64,000 bases of DNA from Streptomyces sp. NBC_01460 (GCF_036227405.1 NZ_CP109473.1:4402001-4466000), one strand, 5' to 3'. Shown: positions 12,189 through 20,429, counted from the stretch's first letter. Notes: generated from the sequence alone by a model not told the origin. A program made the numbers and translations.

Positions 12189-12398
12189 GTCCGGGAGCCC
12201 GCTCCGGCATCCGGGAGCTCGTTCGCTCCCGCCCTCGCCCGGCGTCCGGGGGCCCCGCTCCCGCCCTCGCCCGGCGTCCGGGGATCCCGCTTCCGCCCTC
12301 GCCGGCATCCAGGGGACCCCGCTTCCGCCTCCTCCAGCGTCCGGGGATCCTGCTCCCGCCTCCTCCGACGTCCGGGGTTCCCGCTCTCGCGACTCGGC
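12189..12398. repeat. Seven-unit degenerate tandem repeat, about 29-35 bp per unit
   Basis: Units begin at 12189, 12209, 12244, 12276, 12307, 12339 and 12370. Each opens with G/A-TCCGGGG and continues with a CCCGCTCCCGCC-like part. They fill the space between convergent genes (IclR forward, TetR reverse). The region from 12185 to 12444 holds no other feature I can support. Confidence 0.85.
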
Positions 12399-12444
12399 AC
12401 GGCGCCCGCGTGCCCTGCCCGATCCGCCGCTGTGGGCGGTGCCC

Positions 12445-13017
12445 CTACGAGGTGCGACCGCCGGCCGTGAGGGCCTTCAGCTCGTCCAGCACGTCCCGCA
12501 TGACCAGGGACATCGCGCGTTCCTCGGCCTCGCTGATCCACCGTTCGAAGCCGACCTTGAAGACGGCGATCCCCGTTTCGGCGCTCAGGCTCGCGGCGGG
12601 CTCCGGAACGCCGCGCCCGCGCAGGGCGTCGGCGAGCGCGGCGGACAGCGAATCGAGCTTGATCAGCTCGCGCTCCTGGAGTTCGGCGTTCGCGGTGATC
12701 ACGGCCTGCCGCTTACGGGCGTGCTCCCGGCGGTCGTCGAACATCTCCGACACCGCGTCGAGGCCCACCGCCAGCGCGTCGATCGGGGCCGTGTCCTCCG
12801 GGACGCCGGCCACCGCCCCGACCAGCAGGTCCCGAAGCTCCGTGCCGCCGAAGAGCACCTCGCGCTTGTCGGCGTAGTGCCGGAAGTAGGTCCGCTCGGT
12901 GAGCCCGGCCCGCTTGGCGATCTCCGCGACGGTGGTCTGCTCGAATCCGCGCTCGCTGTAGAGCTCCAGCGCCGCCTCGGCCAGGCGCCCGCGCGCGTTC
13001 GGCTCCCATCTACCCAT
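12445..13017 (-). CDS. TetR/AcrR-family transcriptional regulator
   Basis: 190 aa. The N-terminal helix-turn-helix at residues about 10-55 (LAEAALELYSERGF, TTVAEIAKRAGLTERTYFRHYADKREVLF) is classic TetR; the C-terminal part is the all-helical ligand domain. ATG 13017 has a -10-like TAGGAT six bases upstream, so translation is probably leaderless. It is divergent from the epimerase gene at 13103. The shared 85-base intergenic region carries a 19-bp palindrome and a repeated half that overlap both promoters, so it very likely represses itself and the epimerase. The inducer is unknown. Confidence 0.88.
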   Translation of the reverse strand: MGRWEPNARGRLAEAALELYSERGFEQTTVAEIAKRAGLTERTYFRHYADKREVLFGGTELRDLLVGAVAGVPEDTAPIDALAVGLDAVSEMFDDRREHARKRQAVITANAELQERELIKLDSLSAALADALRGRGVPEPAASLSAETGIAVFKVGFERWISEAEERAMSLVMRDVLDELKALTAGGRTS

Positions 13018-13037
13018 ACGGAGATCCTACGCGACGG

Positions 13038-13083
13038 CAGTCACTGACATCAGGTGTTACGGTGGATGTCAGTCACTGACATC
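13038..13083. promoter_or_regulatory. TetR operator pair between divergent genes
   Basis: 13065-13083 is a perfect 9+1+9 palindrome, GATGTCAGT-C-ACTGACATC. Its right-hand 14 bases (CAGTCACTGACATC) recur at 13038-13051, 32 bp away, about three helical turns. The left copy overlaps the -35/spacer of the regulator's own promoter. Confidence 0.75.
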
Positions 13084-13102
13084 GAGAGTTCCGGAGTCTC
13101 CC

Positions 13103-14026
13103 ATGCGCATCTTCGTGACCGGCGCGTCCGGCTGGATCGGATCCGCCGTCGTCCCCGAGCTCATCGGCGCGGGCCACCAGGTGGTCGGGCTCGCCCGTTC
13201 CGACTCCTCCGCGGTCGCGCTCACCGAGGCCGGGGCGGAGGTGGTCCGGGGCACCGTCGACGACCTCGGCGTCCTGCGGGAAGCGGCCGCCGCGGCGGAC
13301 GGGGTGATCCACCTGGCCTTCAAGCACGACATCGCCTTCTCGGGTGACTTCCTGGGTGCCGCGGAGGCCGACCGCCGTGCGGTCGACGCGTTCGGCGACG
13401 CACTGGCCGGCACCGGCCGCCCGTTCGTCATCGCGTCGGGCGTCGCCGGTCTCCTCCCCGGGCGGGTGGCGACCGAGCGGGACATGCCGACGATCGACGG
13501 CTCGCCGCTCTCGGTCCGGGCGGCCACGTCCCAGGCGGTGCTCGCCCTCGCCCCGCGCGGGATCCGCTCCTCCGTGGTGCGGCTCTCCCCCACCTGCCAC
13601 GGTGAGGGGGACAACGGCTTCACTGCGGCCCTCGTCGCCACTGCCCGGGCCCGGGGGGTCTCGGGCTACATCGGGGACGGCGCCAACCGCTGGCCGGCGG
13701 TCCACCGTCTGGACGCCGCGCGGCTGTTCCGCCTCGCGGTCGAGAAGGCCCCCGCCGGGTCGGTGCTGCACGGCGTCGCGGAGGAGGGCGTCGCGATCCG
13801 CGACATCGCCGGGGTGATCGGCCGCCACCTCGGCGTGCCGGTGACCTCCGTGGACCCGTCCGCGGCGGGGGAGCACTTCGGGTGGCTGGCCGGCTTCCTG
13901 GGCGTGGACGCCCCGGTGTCGCACGCCCTCACCGGCGAACTGCTCGACTGGCGGCCGACCCGGCCGGGCCTGCTCCAGGACCTGGAGGCGGGCCACTACT
14001 TCGACGCCCCCGCCGTCACGGCCTGA
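13103..14026 (+). CDS. NAD(P)-dependent epimerase/dehydratase (extended SDR)
   Basis: 307 aa. The N-terminal MRIFVTGASGWIGSAVVPEL is the Rossmann GxxGxxG nucleotide-binding loop. GVIHLAFKHDIAF near residue 72 is the NAD(P) adenine pocket strand. The usual YxxxK catalytic pair is not obvious, as in several atypical SDRs used on non-sugar substrates (HEDGAHWxxVHRxDAA-type; here NRWPAVHRLDAARLF near 195). I infer a reductase or isomerase of unknown substrate. ATG 13103 has GGAG about 7 bases upstream. It is divergent from, and probably controlled by, the adjacent TetR protein. Confidence 0.82.
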   Translation: MRIFVTGASGWIGSAVVPELIGAGHQVVGLARSDSSAVALTEAGAEVVRGTVDDLGVLREAAAAADGVIHLAFKHDIAFSGDFLGAAEADRRAVDAFGDALAGTGRPFVIASGVAGLLPGRVATERDMPTIDGSPLSVRAATSQAVLALAPRGIRSSVVRLSPTCHGEGDNGFTAALVATARARGVSGYIGDGANRWPAVHRLDAARLFRLAVEKAPAGSVLHGVAEEGVAIRDIAGVIGRHLGVPVTSVDPSAAGEHFGWLAGFLGVDAPVSHALTGELLDWRPTRPGLLQDLEAGHYFDAPAVTA

Positions 14027-14050
14027 CGGCGTACGCCTCCCGGCTCCCCG

Positions 14051-14128
14051 GGTGGCCCGGACGGCCCGGGTGGCCCGGACGGCCCGGGCGGCCCGGACGG
14101 TCCGGCCGGTCCGGCCGGACCGGACCGG
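14051..14128. repeat. 18-bp GC tandem repeat with degenerate extension
   Basis: Three units of GGTGGCCCGGACGGCCCG type start at 14051, 14069 and 14087, followed by a GGCCGGTCC-rich stretch. It lies directly upstream of the VOC promoter element at 14124. Confidence 0.85.
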
Positions 14129-14169
14129 TCAGGAATCGAGAAGCGCGCGGTGCGAAGCCGCCATAACGT
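14124..14169 (+). promoter_or_regulatory. Duplicated promoter element, copy 1 (upstream of first VOC gene)
   Basis: A 21-base block at 14124-14144 (core GGTCAGGAATCGAGAAGC) is identical to 15299-15319. TAACGT at 14164-14169 fits a -10 box and ends six bases before ATG 14176, predicting a leaderless message. The block's end lies about where a -35 box would be. Confidence 0.65.
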
Positions 14170-14175
14170 CGTTCC

Positions 14176-14790
14176 ATGACCTCCCTCGCATCCGTCACCC
14201 TCGAGGTGGACGACCCCACCGCCGCCGAACGCTTCTACGCCGACGCCTTCGGCCTGGGCACGCAGCTACGCGTACGGGCCGCGGAAGCCCCGACGACCGG
14301 GTTCCGCGGCTTCACGCTGTCGCTCACGGTCTCCCAGCCGTCCACCGTCAACAGCCTCGTCGACTCCGCCCTGGAAGCCGGCGCCACCTCCGTGAAGCCG
14401 GCCGCGAAGTCGCTCTGGGGCTACGGCGGCGTCGTACAGGCCCCGGACGGCACCCTCTGGAAGATCGCCTCCTCGGCGAAGAAGGACAAGGGGCCCGCCA
14501 CCCGGCAGATCGACCGCTTCGTGCTCCTCCTGGGTGTCGAGGACGTGATCGCGACCAAGCGGTTCTACGTCGAACGCGGCCTCACCGTGGGCAAGAGCTT
14601 CGGCCGCAAGTACGTCGAGTTCGACACGAAGCCGGGCCCCGTCTCCCTGGGCCTCTACGGTCGCGCCGCCCTGGCCAAGGACGCAGGGGTCGCGCCCGAC
14701 GGCACCGGATCGCACCGGATCGCGATCGGCAGCGACATCGGACCCTCCACCGACCCGGACGGCTTCACGTGGGAGAAGGCCTCGGACTGA
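14176..14790 (+). CDS. Two-module VOC (glyoxalase/bleomycin resistance-like) protein
   Basis: 204 aa with two vicinal-oxygen-chelate half-domains. The first (residues 1-98) opens ASVTLEVDDPTAAERFYADAFGLG and ends GVVQAPDGTLWKIAS. The second (from about 110) opens IDRFVLLLGVEDVIATKRFYVERGL and ends IGPSTDPDGFTWEKAS. Metal-ligand positions are poorly conserved, so enzymatic or binding roles are both possible; I do not name a substrate. It is probably leaderless. The AraC gene that follows and the second VOC protein share its promoter block, suggesting one small regulon. Confidence 0.8.
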   Translation: MTSLASVTLEVDDPTAAERFYADAFGLGTQLRVRAAEAPTTGFRGFTLSLTVSQPSTVNSLVDSALEAGATSVKPAAKSLWGYGGVVQAPDGTLWKIASSAKKDKGPATRQIDRFVLLLGVEDVIATKRFYVERGLTVGKSFGRKYVEFDTKPGPVSLGLYGRAALAKDAGVAPDGTGSHRIAIGSDIGPSTDPDGFTWEKASD

Positions 14791-14897
14791 GCCGGGCACG
14801 GCCCGTCCTCGCCCCCACACCCGCCTGGCGTCCCGGCCGCCGGGACTCCCGGCAGAACACGCTGCGCGGCGCCCGTGGACATGGCACGATCGCGCAG

Positions 14898-15347
<450 letters not shown>

Positions 15348-15352
15348 CCAGC

Positions 15353-15763
15353 ATGGACATCACCATTCACACGAGCGTCCTCCCGCACGACGACCCGGAC
15401 GCAGCCCTCGCCTTCTACCGCGACACCCTCGGTTTCGAGGTCCGCAGCGACGTCGGATCCGGCACGATGCGCTGGATCACGGTCGGCCCCGCCGGGCAGC
15501 CGGGTACCTCCATCCTCCTGGCACCGCCGGCCGTCGACCCGGGCATCACCGAGGACGAGCGCCGCACCGTCGTCGAGATGATGGCCAAGGGGACCTACGG
15601 CTGGATCCTCCTGTCCACCCCGGACCTGGACGCCACCTTCGAGAAGCTGCAGGCCGGCGACGCCGAGGTCGTCCAGGAGCCGACCCTGCAGCCGTACGGC
15701 GTGCGCGACTGCGCCTTCCGCGACCCGGCCGGCAACCAGATCCGCATCAAGGAAGTGCGCTGA
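15353..15763 (+). CDS. VOC-family protein (single module)
   Basis: 136 aa, one glyoxalase/bleomycin-resistance fold: SVLPHDDPDAALAFYRDTLGFEV at the N-terminus, RWITVGPAGQPGTSILLAPP in the middle, and YGVRDCAFRDPAGNQIRIKEV closing. The conserved FRDPAGNxIRI ending, with the metal-ligand region near it, is well kept, unlike in the first VOC protein. A perfect 20-bp hairpin follows the gene. Function is inferred only at family level. Confidence 0.85.
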   Translation: MDITIHTSVLPHDDPDAALAFYRDTLGFEVRSDVGSGTMRWITVGPAGQPGTSILLAPPAVDPGITEDERRTVVEMMAKGTYGWILLSTPDLDATFEKLQAGDAEVVQEPTLQPYGVRDCAFRDPAGNQIRIKEVR

Positions 15764-15800
15764 GCACGTCCTGTCCGCAGCCGTGACGGACGGGCAGGTC

Positions 15801-15843
15801 CCGGACCGGGGGTCCTCACCCGTGGTGAGGACCCCCGGTCCGG
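15801..15843. terminator. Strong bidirectional hairpin terminator
   Basis: A perfect 20-bp stem (left arm 15801-15820, right arm 15824-15843) with loop CGT, between the convergent VOC gene and the secreted protein gene. Confidence 0.85.
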
Positions 15844-15862
15844 GGCGGTGGGCCGGGCGCCC

Positions 15863-16987
15863 TCAGCTGCCCGCCGCCTCCGGCGACGCCGTGGACCGCT
15901 CGATCAGGCCGTTGACCGTCTGGTCCCCGTGCGCGTCCATCGGTGTGGAGTACTCGCCGACCGCCCAGAAACCGCCGGAGCCGCCCGCCGGGGCCAGGTC
16001 GTTGAACGTGTAGGAGGGCCACCGGGTGTCGCCGTCGGGTGCCGGTCCCCCGGCCTCCTTCGTCCAGGTGGTGCCGTCGTAGTGCCAGAAGACCGGGTCC
16101 GCGTGGGCGGGTTCGGCCTGGTCGTTGCCGGTGACCCAGAGGCCGCCCCGGCCGTCTGGGGCGAGGGCGCGTACGTAGAAGGTGGCGAGCGCCCCGGTGA
16201 TGTCCTCCCAGGCGGAGCCGTCCCAGTGGGCCACGCCCGGCACGGGTTCGGTGACATCGGGGTCCTCGGCCCATCCGGCGACGTAGACGCTGTCGGGGGA
16301 CGCGGCGGCGATCTTGGCGGTGTCCGTGCCGGCGCGCACGGGCGGCTGGTCCATCAGCGTCCACGTGGTGCCGTCCCAGTGGTACGTCACCGGGTGGCCG
16401 CCCTTGACCGGGTACTGCATCCCGGTGGCGTAGGCGTCGTCCGCCGAGATCGCGTCGATGTCCCTGATGTCCACGCGGGCGGGCAGCGCGAAGGTCTTCC
16501 AGGTGCCGCCGGTGTACGTGTAGAGCGCGTTCCCGCCCTTGAAGAGCCGCCCGGGGACGGCGTCGATCGGCACCTCGGGCCAGGAGTCGTCGGCGGGTCC
16601 GGCGGCGGTGACGCTGTTCCAGCGTTCGCCGTCGAAGTGCACGAGCGCCTGGCCCCTGCCCACCGAGCCGTAGGCCCAGACGTCGTCGGCGGAGACGGCG
16701 CTCACCGCCGACCACTGCCAGACGGCCGGGAGCCCCGGAGCGGTGTCCTCGGCCCACCGCTCGCCGTCCCAGCGCATGATGACGCCCGCGCCCGCCTTGC
16801 TCCCGACCGCCCACGCGAGGTCGTCGTCGACGGAGGAGACGGACAGCAGGGAACCGGCGGAGCTCTCCCCGGAGAGGGAGACCTCCCAGCCGGGTGCCTC
16901 GGCCGCGCCCGCTCCGCCGGCCACGAGCAGGGTGGAGGCGAGAGCCGACGAGACGGCCGCGGAGCGTATGAGGTGCCGTACGAGCAT
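15863..16987 (-). CDS. Secreted beta-propeller-like protein
   Basis: 374 aa from ATG 16987, which gives a good signal peptide (MLVRHLIRSAAVSSALASTLLVAGGAGAAEA, residues 1-31) with AAGGAAA upstream. A start 90 bases earlier would place 30 residues before the signal. The mature protein has at least six repeats with a DGxxW core (RWDGERW, HFDGERW, TYTGGTW, HWDGTTW, HWDGSAW, HYDGTTW) spaced about 45-55 residues apart, with SADDVWA/SADDAYA-type links. This is the pattern of an extracellular propeller built of kelch-like blades. No catalytic signature is seen; a binding role is likely. Confidence 0.78.
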   Translation of the reverse strand: MLVRHLIRSAAVSSALASTLLVAGGAGAAEAPGWEVSLSGESSAGSLLSVSSVDDDLAWAVGSKAGAGVIMRWDGERWAEDTAPGLPAVWQWSAVSAVSADDVWAYGSVGRGQALVHFDGERWNSVTAAGPADDSWPEVPIDAVPGRLFKGGNALYTYTGGTWKTFALPARVDIRDIDAISADDAYATGMQYPVKGGHPVTYHWDGTTWTLMDQPPVRAGTDTAKIAAASPDSVYVAGWAEDPDVTEPVPGVAHWDGSAWEDITGALATFYVRALAPDGRGGLWVTGNDQAEPAHADPVFWHYDGTTWTKEAGGPAPDGDTRWPSYTFNDLAPAGGSGGFWAVGEYSTPMDAHGDQTVNGLIERSTASPEAAGS

Positions 16988-17260
16988 CAGAGGGCTTTCC
17001 TTCACGGTGAGTTGACGCTTTCCCGAGTGCCGGACGAGGCCCGTGGCCCGTCGGCAAAGGGCCAGACTCCTGGTCACGTCCGATGGTTGTAGCGGCTGGT
17101 CAAGGTGGTGGTGGCGCCCCGGGTCGACCGGCGTACCGGGGATGAGTGATCACAAAAGCGTGACGGGATCAACACTGAACACCCAATTTCCTTCACAGGG
17201 TCTTCACTTGCTGTCATGCTGCTCCGGCTGAAACCAGAACCATCAGATGGAGCACCTCAC

Positions 17261-17761
17261 ATGGCTGACACTCAGCCCACCACCGCGTCCGTTCCGGGCG
17301 TCCAGAGTCCGGCCGGAGGCGTCGTCGAGCCGACCGCCGCCGGCGCGCCCGACGTCAGGCTGTCCGGTCTGGCCATGAAGCGCCGCGGCCCCGTCGCCGT
17401 GTGGCTCGGCCTGACCCTCATCACGTTCGGGATCTACCAGCTGGTCTGGTACTTCAAGATCCACAAGGAGCTGCAGGAGTTCGACCGGCGCAGGCCCCTG
17501 AGCCCGGGCGGCAGCGTGCTGGTCCTCATATTCCTGGGCTGGACCGTGATCGCTCCGCTGATCTCGTTCAACAACACCGGGAAGGCCATCGCGAACGCCC
17601 AGCGCGCGGCCGGCCTGCCGGTGACGTGCAGCCCTGCCGCGAGCATGTGGCTGGCGTTCGTCTTCGGCCTGAACACCTGGTACATGCAGCGCCAGCTCAA
17701 CCTGGTCGTCGAGGCCTACCCGGGCGCCGCCCCGGGCACCGAGGTCTCGCTCGCGGCCTGA
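17261..17761 (+). CDS. DUF4234 membrane protein
   Basis: 166 aa from ATG 17261. The N-terminal 45 residues are hydrophilic and low-complexity. RRGPVAVWLGLTLITFGIYQLVWYFKIHKELQEFD is the DUF4234 signature with a membrane span. A second span follows (VLVLIFLGWTVIAPLISF), and WLAFVFGLNTWYMQRQLN near 145 may be a third. The family's function is unknown. A hairpin at 17791-17825 follows. The ATG at 17216 in the same frame is less likely, as it lacks family similarity. Confidence 0.78.
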   Translation: MADTQPTTASVPGVQSPAGGVVEPTAAGAPDVRLSGLAMKRRGPVAVWLGLTLITFGIYQLVWYFKIHKELQEFDRRRPLSPGGSVLVLIFLGWTVIAPLISFNNTGKAIANAQRAAGLPVTCSPAASMWLAFVFGLNTWYMQRQLNLVVEAYPGAAPGTEVSLAA

Positions 17762-17790
17762 TTCCGGAAGAGCGCCACATCACGGCGCCG

Positions 17791-17825
17791 CCGCCGGTCC
17801 GTGCCCTGGCGGCACGGACCGGCGG
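17791..17825 (+). terminator. Hairpin terminator after the DUF4234 gene
   Basis: A 15-bp perfect stem (CCGCCGGTCCGTGCC and its complement) with a 5-base loop. The remaining space up to 18061 shows only an RBS (GGAGGGG near 18048) for the next gene. Confidence 0.75.
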
Positions 17826-18061
17826 CAGGGGGCGCCTCGCTCCGTCCTCCTCCTCCGTCGCCGGGCCCTCGTGCATCGCAGTCCGCAGCGGTTGCCGCAC
17901 AGGGGAGCAGGAGGGTTCCGGCGCGCCGGGCGGTCGTCGTCACACCGCCCCGCCCGCAGCGCTCTTCTCAGCTCAGCCCTCGTCGGTCATGCTTGCCCGC
18001 ACGAACCGGGCCGGGTGTCGTCGGCCCGGTGCTCGGACGTCGAAGCGGAGGGGAGCGCGCT

Positions 18062-18781
18062 GTGTCACTTGATCTTGCGGTCGACCTGACCGCGTCGCTC
18101 ATAGCCTTCCTCGTCGGTTACGGGACCCGCAATCTCCTGACCTACTACCGGAACAGCCGTCCGGTCGCGCGTCTGTGGAGGATCGACAGGCACAAGCCCG
18201 TGACCGCTGTGGTCGGCAGCGTGAACGGGGGAAAGGCGCTCTGGGAAGCGGACGCCCTGGCAGCCATGAGCATCCGTCTCAGTCTTGCCCGCGACCTCAA
18301 GATCCATTCGGTGGGGACCGTGAGCTCGTCCTCCTTCAGGATGGCCGCATACGCCGAGGACAACGTGGTTGTCATCGGCGGGCCCGCGATGAACGAGGTG
18401 TGGGAGACCTATGCCAACAGGCTCGACGCTCCGTACGAGTTCCGGATCATTGACGACAGATACCGGATCGTGGCCAGAGAAGGTGACGCGTCGTTCGGCG
18501 AGACGAGGAGCGTCGAAGGCAAAGAGGATCACGCCTTGGTGGTCTTCGCCTGCAACCCCTTCGAGCCCCGCAGCCGCGTGGTCATGATGGCGGGTTGCGG
18601 CTACCTTGCCACCTTGGCCGCACCCCTGGTCCTCTCCCCCGAGTTCGCCAGGGAGCTCAATCGACGCTTCGACACCGCCAAGCCGTTGGCACTGGTGCTC
18701 TCAATGGAAGACGTGCGTGGCTACATGCCCAAGCCCAAGATCGTTGCGTGGGCTCAGTTCGTCCAGCCGTCCCAAGGCTGA
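18062..18781 (+). CDS. Unrecognised membrane-anchored protein
   Basis: 239 aa from GTG 18062, with GGAGGGGAG 6 bases upstream. The first 25 residues (LAVDLTASLIAFLVGYGTRNLLTYY) form a membrane segment. The rest alternates strands and helices like a Rossmann-type fold: VTAVVGSVNGGKALWEADALAAM near 45, NVVVIGGPAMNEVWETYANRL near 100, and VVMMAGCGYLATLAAPLVLS near 180. The GGPxxN and GxGxxATLAA patterns suggest a nucleotide-like ligand, but I cannot name a family. Codon use is less GC-biased than in its neighbours, and it lies next to an accessory patch, suggesting acquired DNA. A degenerate nucleotide-sensing (SLOG/TIR-like) role is possible but unproven. Confidence 0.7.
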   Translation: MSLDLAVDLTASLIAFLVGYGTRNLLTYYRNSRPVARLWRIDRHKPVTAVVGSVNGGKALWEADALAAMSIRLSLARDLKIHSVGTVSSSSFRMAAYAEDNVVVIGGPAMNEVWETYANRLDAPYEFRIIDDRYRIVAREGDASFGETRSVEGKEDHALVVFACNPFEPRSRVVMMAGCGYLATLAAPLVLSPEFARELNRRFDTAKPLALVLSMEDVRGYMPKPKIVAWAQFVQPSQG

Positions 18782-18869
18782 ATCGGATTCCTCCGGACGA
18801 GTGTGGGAGTGATCGTCCGCCCTGTGGCTCCGAGGCCGCGGTGCCGACGAGGTGCACGGCTCCGGGCGG

Positions 18870-19400
18870 TCAGGCGGAACATGGCCTGCCCTGGAAGAGC
18901 TGACTGGTGTGCCAGGACGGGTGGTCGGCGGCGATCGGACGGACGCCCGGCTGGGGGCGATCACCGGACGGCCGGCGAATGCGATGACGTGCTCGTGGGC
19001 GGAGGTACTGCGGCCGACGAAGATCGGTGAGTCCAGAACGCGGTGGCTCTCGCTGAGACCGAGCACGCCTTGGTCGAGCAACTTGTGGTGCAGTGAGCAG
19101 AGGCACGGCCCGTTCTCGACGTCGTCCGGGCCATCGAAGACCCACCAGCGCGCATGGCCGGCCTCAAGCCCGACCGGCACCGCGCCGATCCTCCCGTCGT
19201 ATCCGCAGAAGGCACACCGGTACTCGTAAGCCGTCAGGACCAGGTCCCGCATCCGCCAGTCCCGCTGCCTGCGCGCTCGGGCTCGGTCCGCTCTCGGCCT
19301 CCTCCGGCGCCAAGCCGACGGCTTCGCAGAGTTCACCGTGGAGCGACGGCGGAAACTGAGATCGAGCAGTACCCGTCTCATGCGGCCGAGCAGGGCGGCT
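18870..19400 (-). pseudogene. HNH endonuclease relic (phosphorothioate-dependent McrA type)
   Basis: The centre reads RDWRMRDLVLTAYEYRCAFCGYDG, then PVGLEAGHARWW, then ENGPCLCSLHHKLLDQGVLGLSE, a zinc-finger HNH nuclease core of the ScoMcrA/SprMcrA type, which cuts modified DNA. It is broken at least twice. The upstream segment FPPSLHGELCEAVGLAPEEAESG is in a different frame (around 19300-19370), and the C-terminal PQPGVRPIAADHPSWHTSQLFQG is in a third frame ending at 18870. The large N-terminal domain is missing; similarity stops about 100 bases before the tRNA-Ser repeat at 19505. Core cysteines and histidines remain, so decay is fairly recent. Confidence 0.75.
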
Positions 19401-19504
19401 CCCGTCGCAGCGCCGTGCGGAGCTCCGGCGGCATCCGCCCGGCGGCGCCGGTTGCGCGTAGCTCCTTGACCCCGGTCCCAGGGCTGCCCTGACCGAAAGG
19501 GCTG

Positions 19505-19625
19505 AGCCCACGTCGAAGGGCCCCACCGCAAGCGGTGGGGCCCTTCGACGTATTGCCCGGTGAGAGCAATGGCGGAGGATACGAGATTCGAACTCGTGAG
19601 GGGTTGCCCCAACACGCTTTCCAAG
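19505..19625 (-). repeat. Direct repeat 1: 3' part of tRNA-Ser(GGA) plus its terminator (attL-like)
   Basis: 121 bases matching 21802-21923 with one substitution and one missing C. It holds the tRNA terminator hairpin (19514-19547) and the tRNA 3' half up to the anticodon loop, where identity ends. This fragment is not a functional tRNA. It marks the far end of an element integrated into the tRNA gene. 19626-19749 holds nothing I can identify. Confidence 0.88.
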
Positions 19626-19749
19626 TCTTCGCTCGGCTGTTCGGCAACAGTCGCGGGCGTCAGGACCTGTGGCGGAGCCGGCGGCTACAGGCTCGATGAA
19701 CTGTGGTGAACACCTGCGAATGAGACCGGAACTGAGACCAGGCGCTCGT

Positions 19750-20172
19750 TCATTTACCGGACACCGGGCCGTACCACTGCATGGCCTGACCGGTGATTGC
19801 GGCGATACATTCGAAGTCGTGGTCGCGGTGCAGGAGGGTCAACCCCTGGAGTTCCGCTGTGGCGGCGACGACGAGGTCAACAGCTCCTGCACTGCGGTGC
19901 TGACCGCGTTGGGTCAGCAGCTCCTGAACCCGCCAGGCGCGGTCGTACGCGCGGTCATCGACGGGCACCCAGCCGAACAGCAGCCGCATGTCCTCGATGC
20001 CGCGCGCACGGTCGGCGGCGGAGCGGGCGCTGTAGAAGAACTCCAGCTCGGTAACGGGGCAGGTCGCGATGAGCCCTGCTGTGGCGGCCTGATCCCATCC
20101 GTACTGTTCGGCGTCGTCGCGGAAGAATCGGGCGAGCGCACTTGTGTCGATCAGGAACTGCGCCGCGCTCAC
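19750..20172 (-). CDS. vapC: VapC-type PIN-domain ribonuclease toxin
   Basis: 140 aa. The PIN fold keeps the acidic site: D9 (FLIDTSALAR), E42 (PVTELEF), D99 (GAVDLVVAATA) and D116/D118 (LLHRDHDFECIA). VapC toxins are Mg-dependent RNases, usually acting on tRNA or rRNA, and are silenced by the partner antitoxin. The start (ATG 20172) overlaps the antitoxin stop by four bases, the usual coupled order. The gene looks intact and is the only apparently functional cargo inside the tRNA-Ser repeats. Confidence 0.9.
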   Translation of the reverse strand: MSAAQFLIDTSALARFFRDDAEQYGWDQAATAGLIATCPVTELEFFYSARSAADRARGIEDMRLLFGWVPVDDRAYDRAWRVQELLTQRGQHRSAGAVDLVVAATAELQGLTLLHRDHDFECIAAITGQAMQWYGPVSGK

Positions 20173-20384
20173 CGCCGGTAGTCCCTTTTCTCCTCGAAGG
20201 CATTCAGATCGAACGCGCCCTCGCCCGCTGCGGCCCGCAACCGAGTGAGAGCGAGAGCCCGTCGGCGGTTGTCGAGCACCTCGCGCAGAGCGGTGTTGAC
20301 GGTCTCCTTCTTGGTGCCGGTCCCCAGCGCCTGAGCCACGTCGGCCAGCAGCTCGTCGTCCAGGTCGATCACTGTTCGACTCAC
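20169..20384 (-). CDS. vapB: VapB-type antitoxin
   Basis: 71 aa from GTG 20384, with a strong AGGAGG six bases upstream. SRTVIDLDDELLADVAQALGTGTKKETVNTALREVL at residues 2-37 is a ribbon-helix-helix DNA-binding motif as in the Streptomyces/Mycobacterium VapB2 group. The C-terminal AAAGEGAFDLNAFEEKRDYRR is the flexible part that wraps the toxin. It binds its own promoter; two short palindromes lie just upstream. It is translationally coupled to vapC. Confidence 0.9.
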   Translation of the reverse strand: MSRTVIDLDDELLADVAQALGTGTKKETVNTALREVLDNRRRALALTRLRAAAGEGAFDLNAFEEKRDYRR

Positions 20385-20396
20385 TCGTGTACCTCC

Positions 20397-20429
20397 TGAT
20401 ATATCAACTGTGGAGTCAAGTATATCTTG
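20397..20429 (-). promoter_or_regulatory. vapBC operator/promoter region
   Basis: Two inverted repeats lie just before the vapB RBS: TGATATATCA (20397-20406, perfect) and CAAGTATATCTTG (20417-20429). Both are AT-rich against a very GC-rich background. On the minus strand TATACT inside the second is a good -10 box. Ribbon-helix-helix antitoxins commonly bind such paired palindromes. Confidence 0.65.

Noticed and set aside
12189..12398. CRISPR array
   Set aside because: Units are contiguous and degenerate with no unique spacers, so it is a tandem repeat.
14051..14128. Coding continuation of the epimerase or start of an extended AraC protein through the GC repeat
   Set aside because: The epimerase stops at 14026 and the AraC domain starts at GTG 14898; the repeat gives only Gly/Pro/Arg or Ala/Arg shadows.
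19164..19624. A functional gene at the frames overlapping the HNH relic and the tRNA-Ser fragment
   Set aside because: Frames extend through a tRNA piece and a terminator; only fragments of the HNH protein show similarity.
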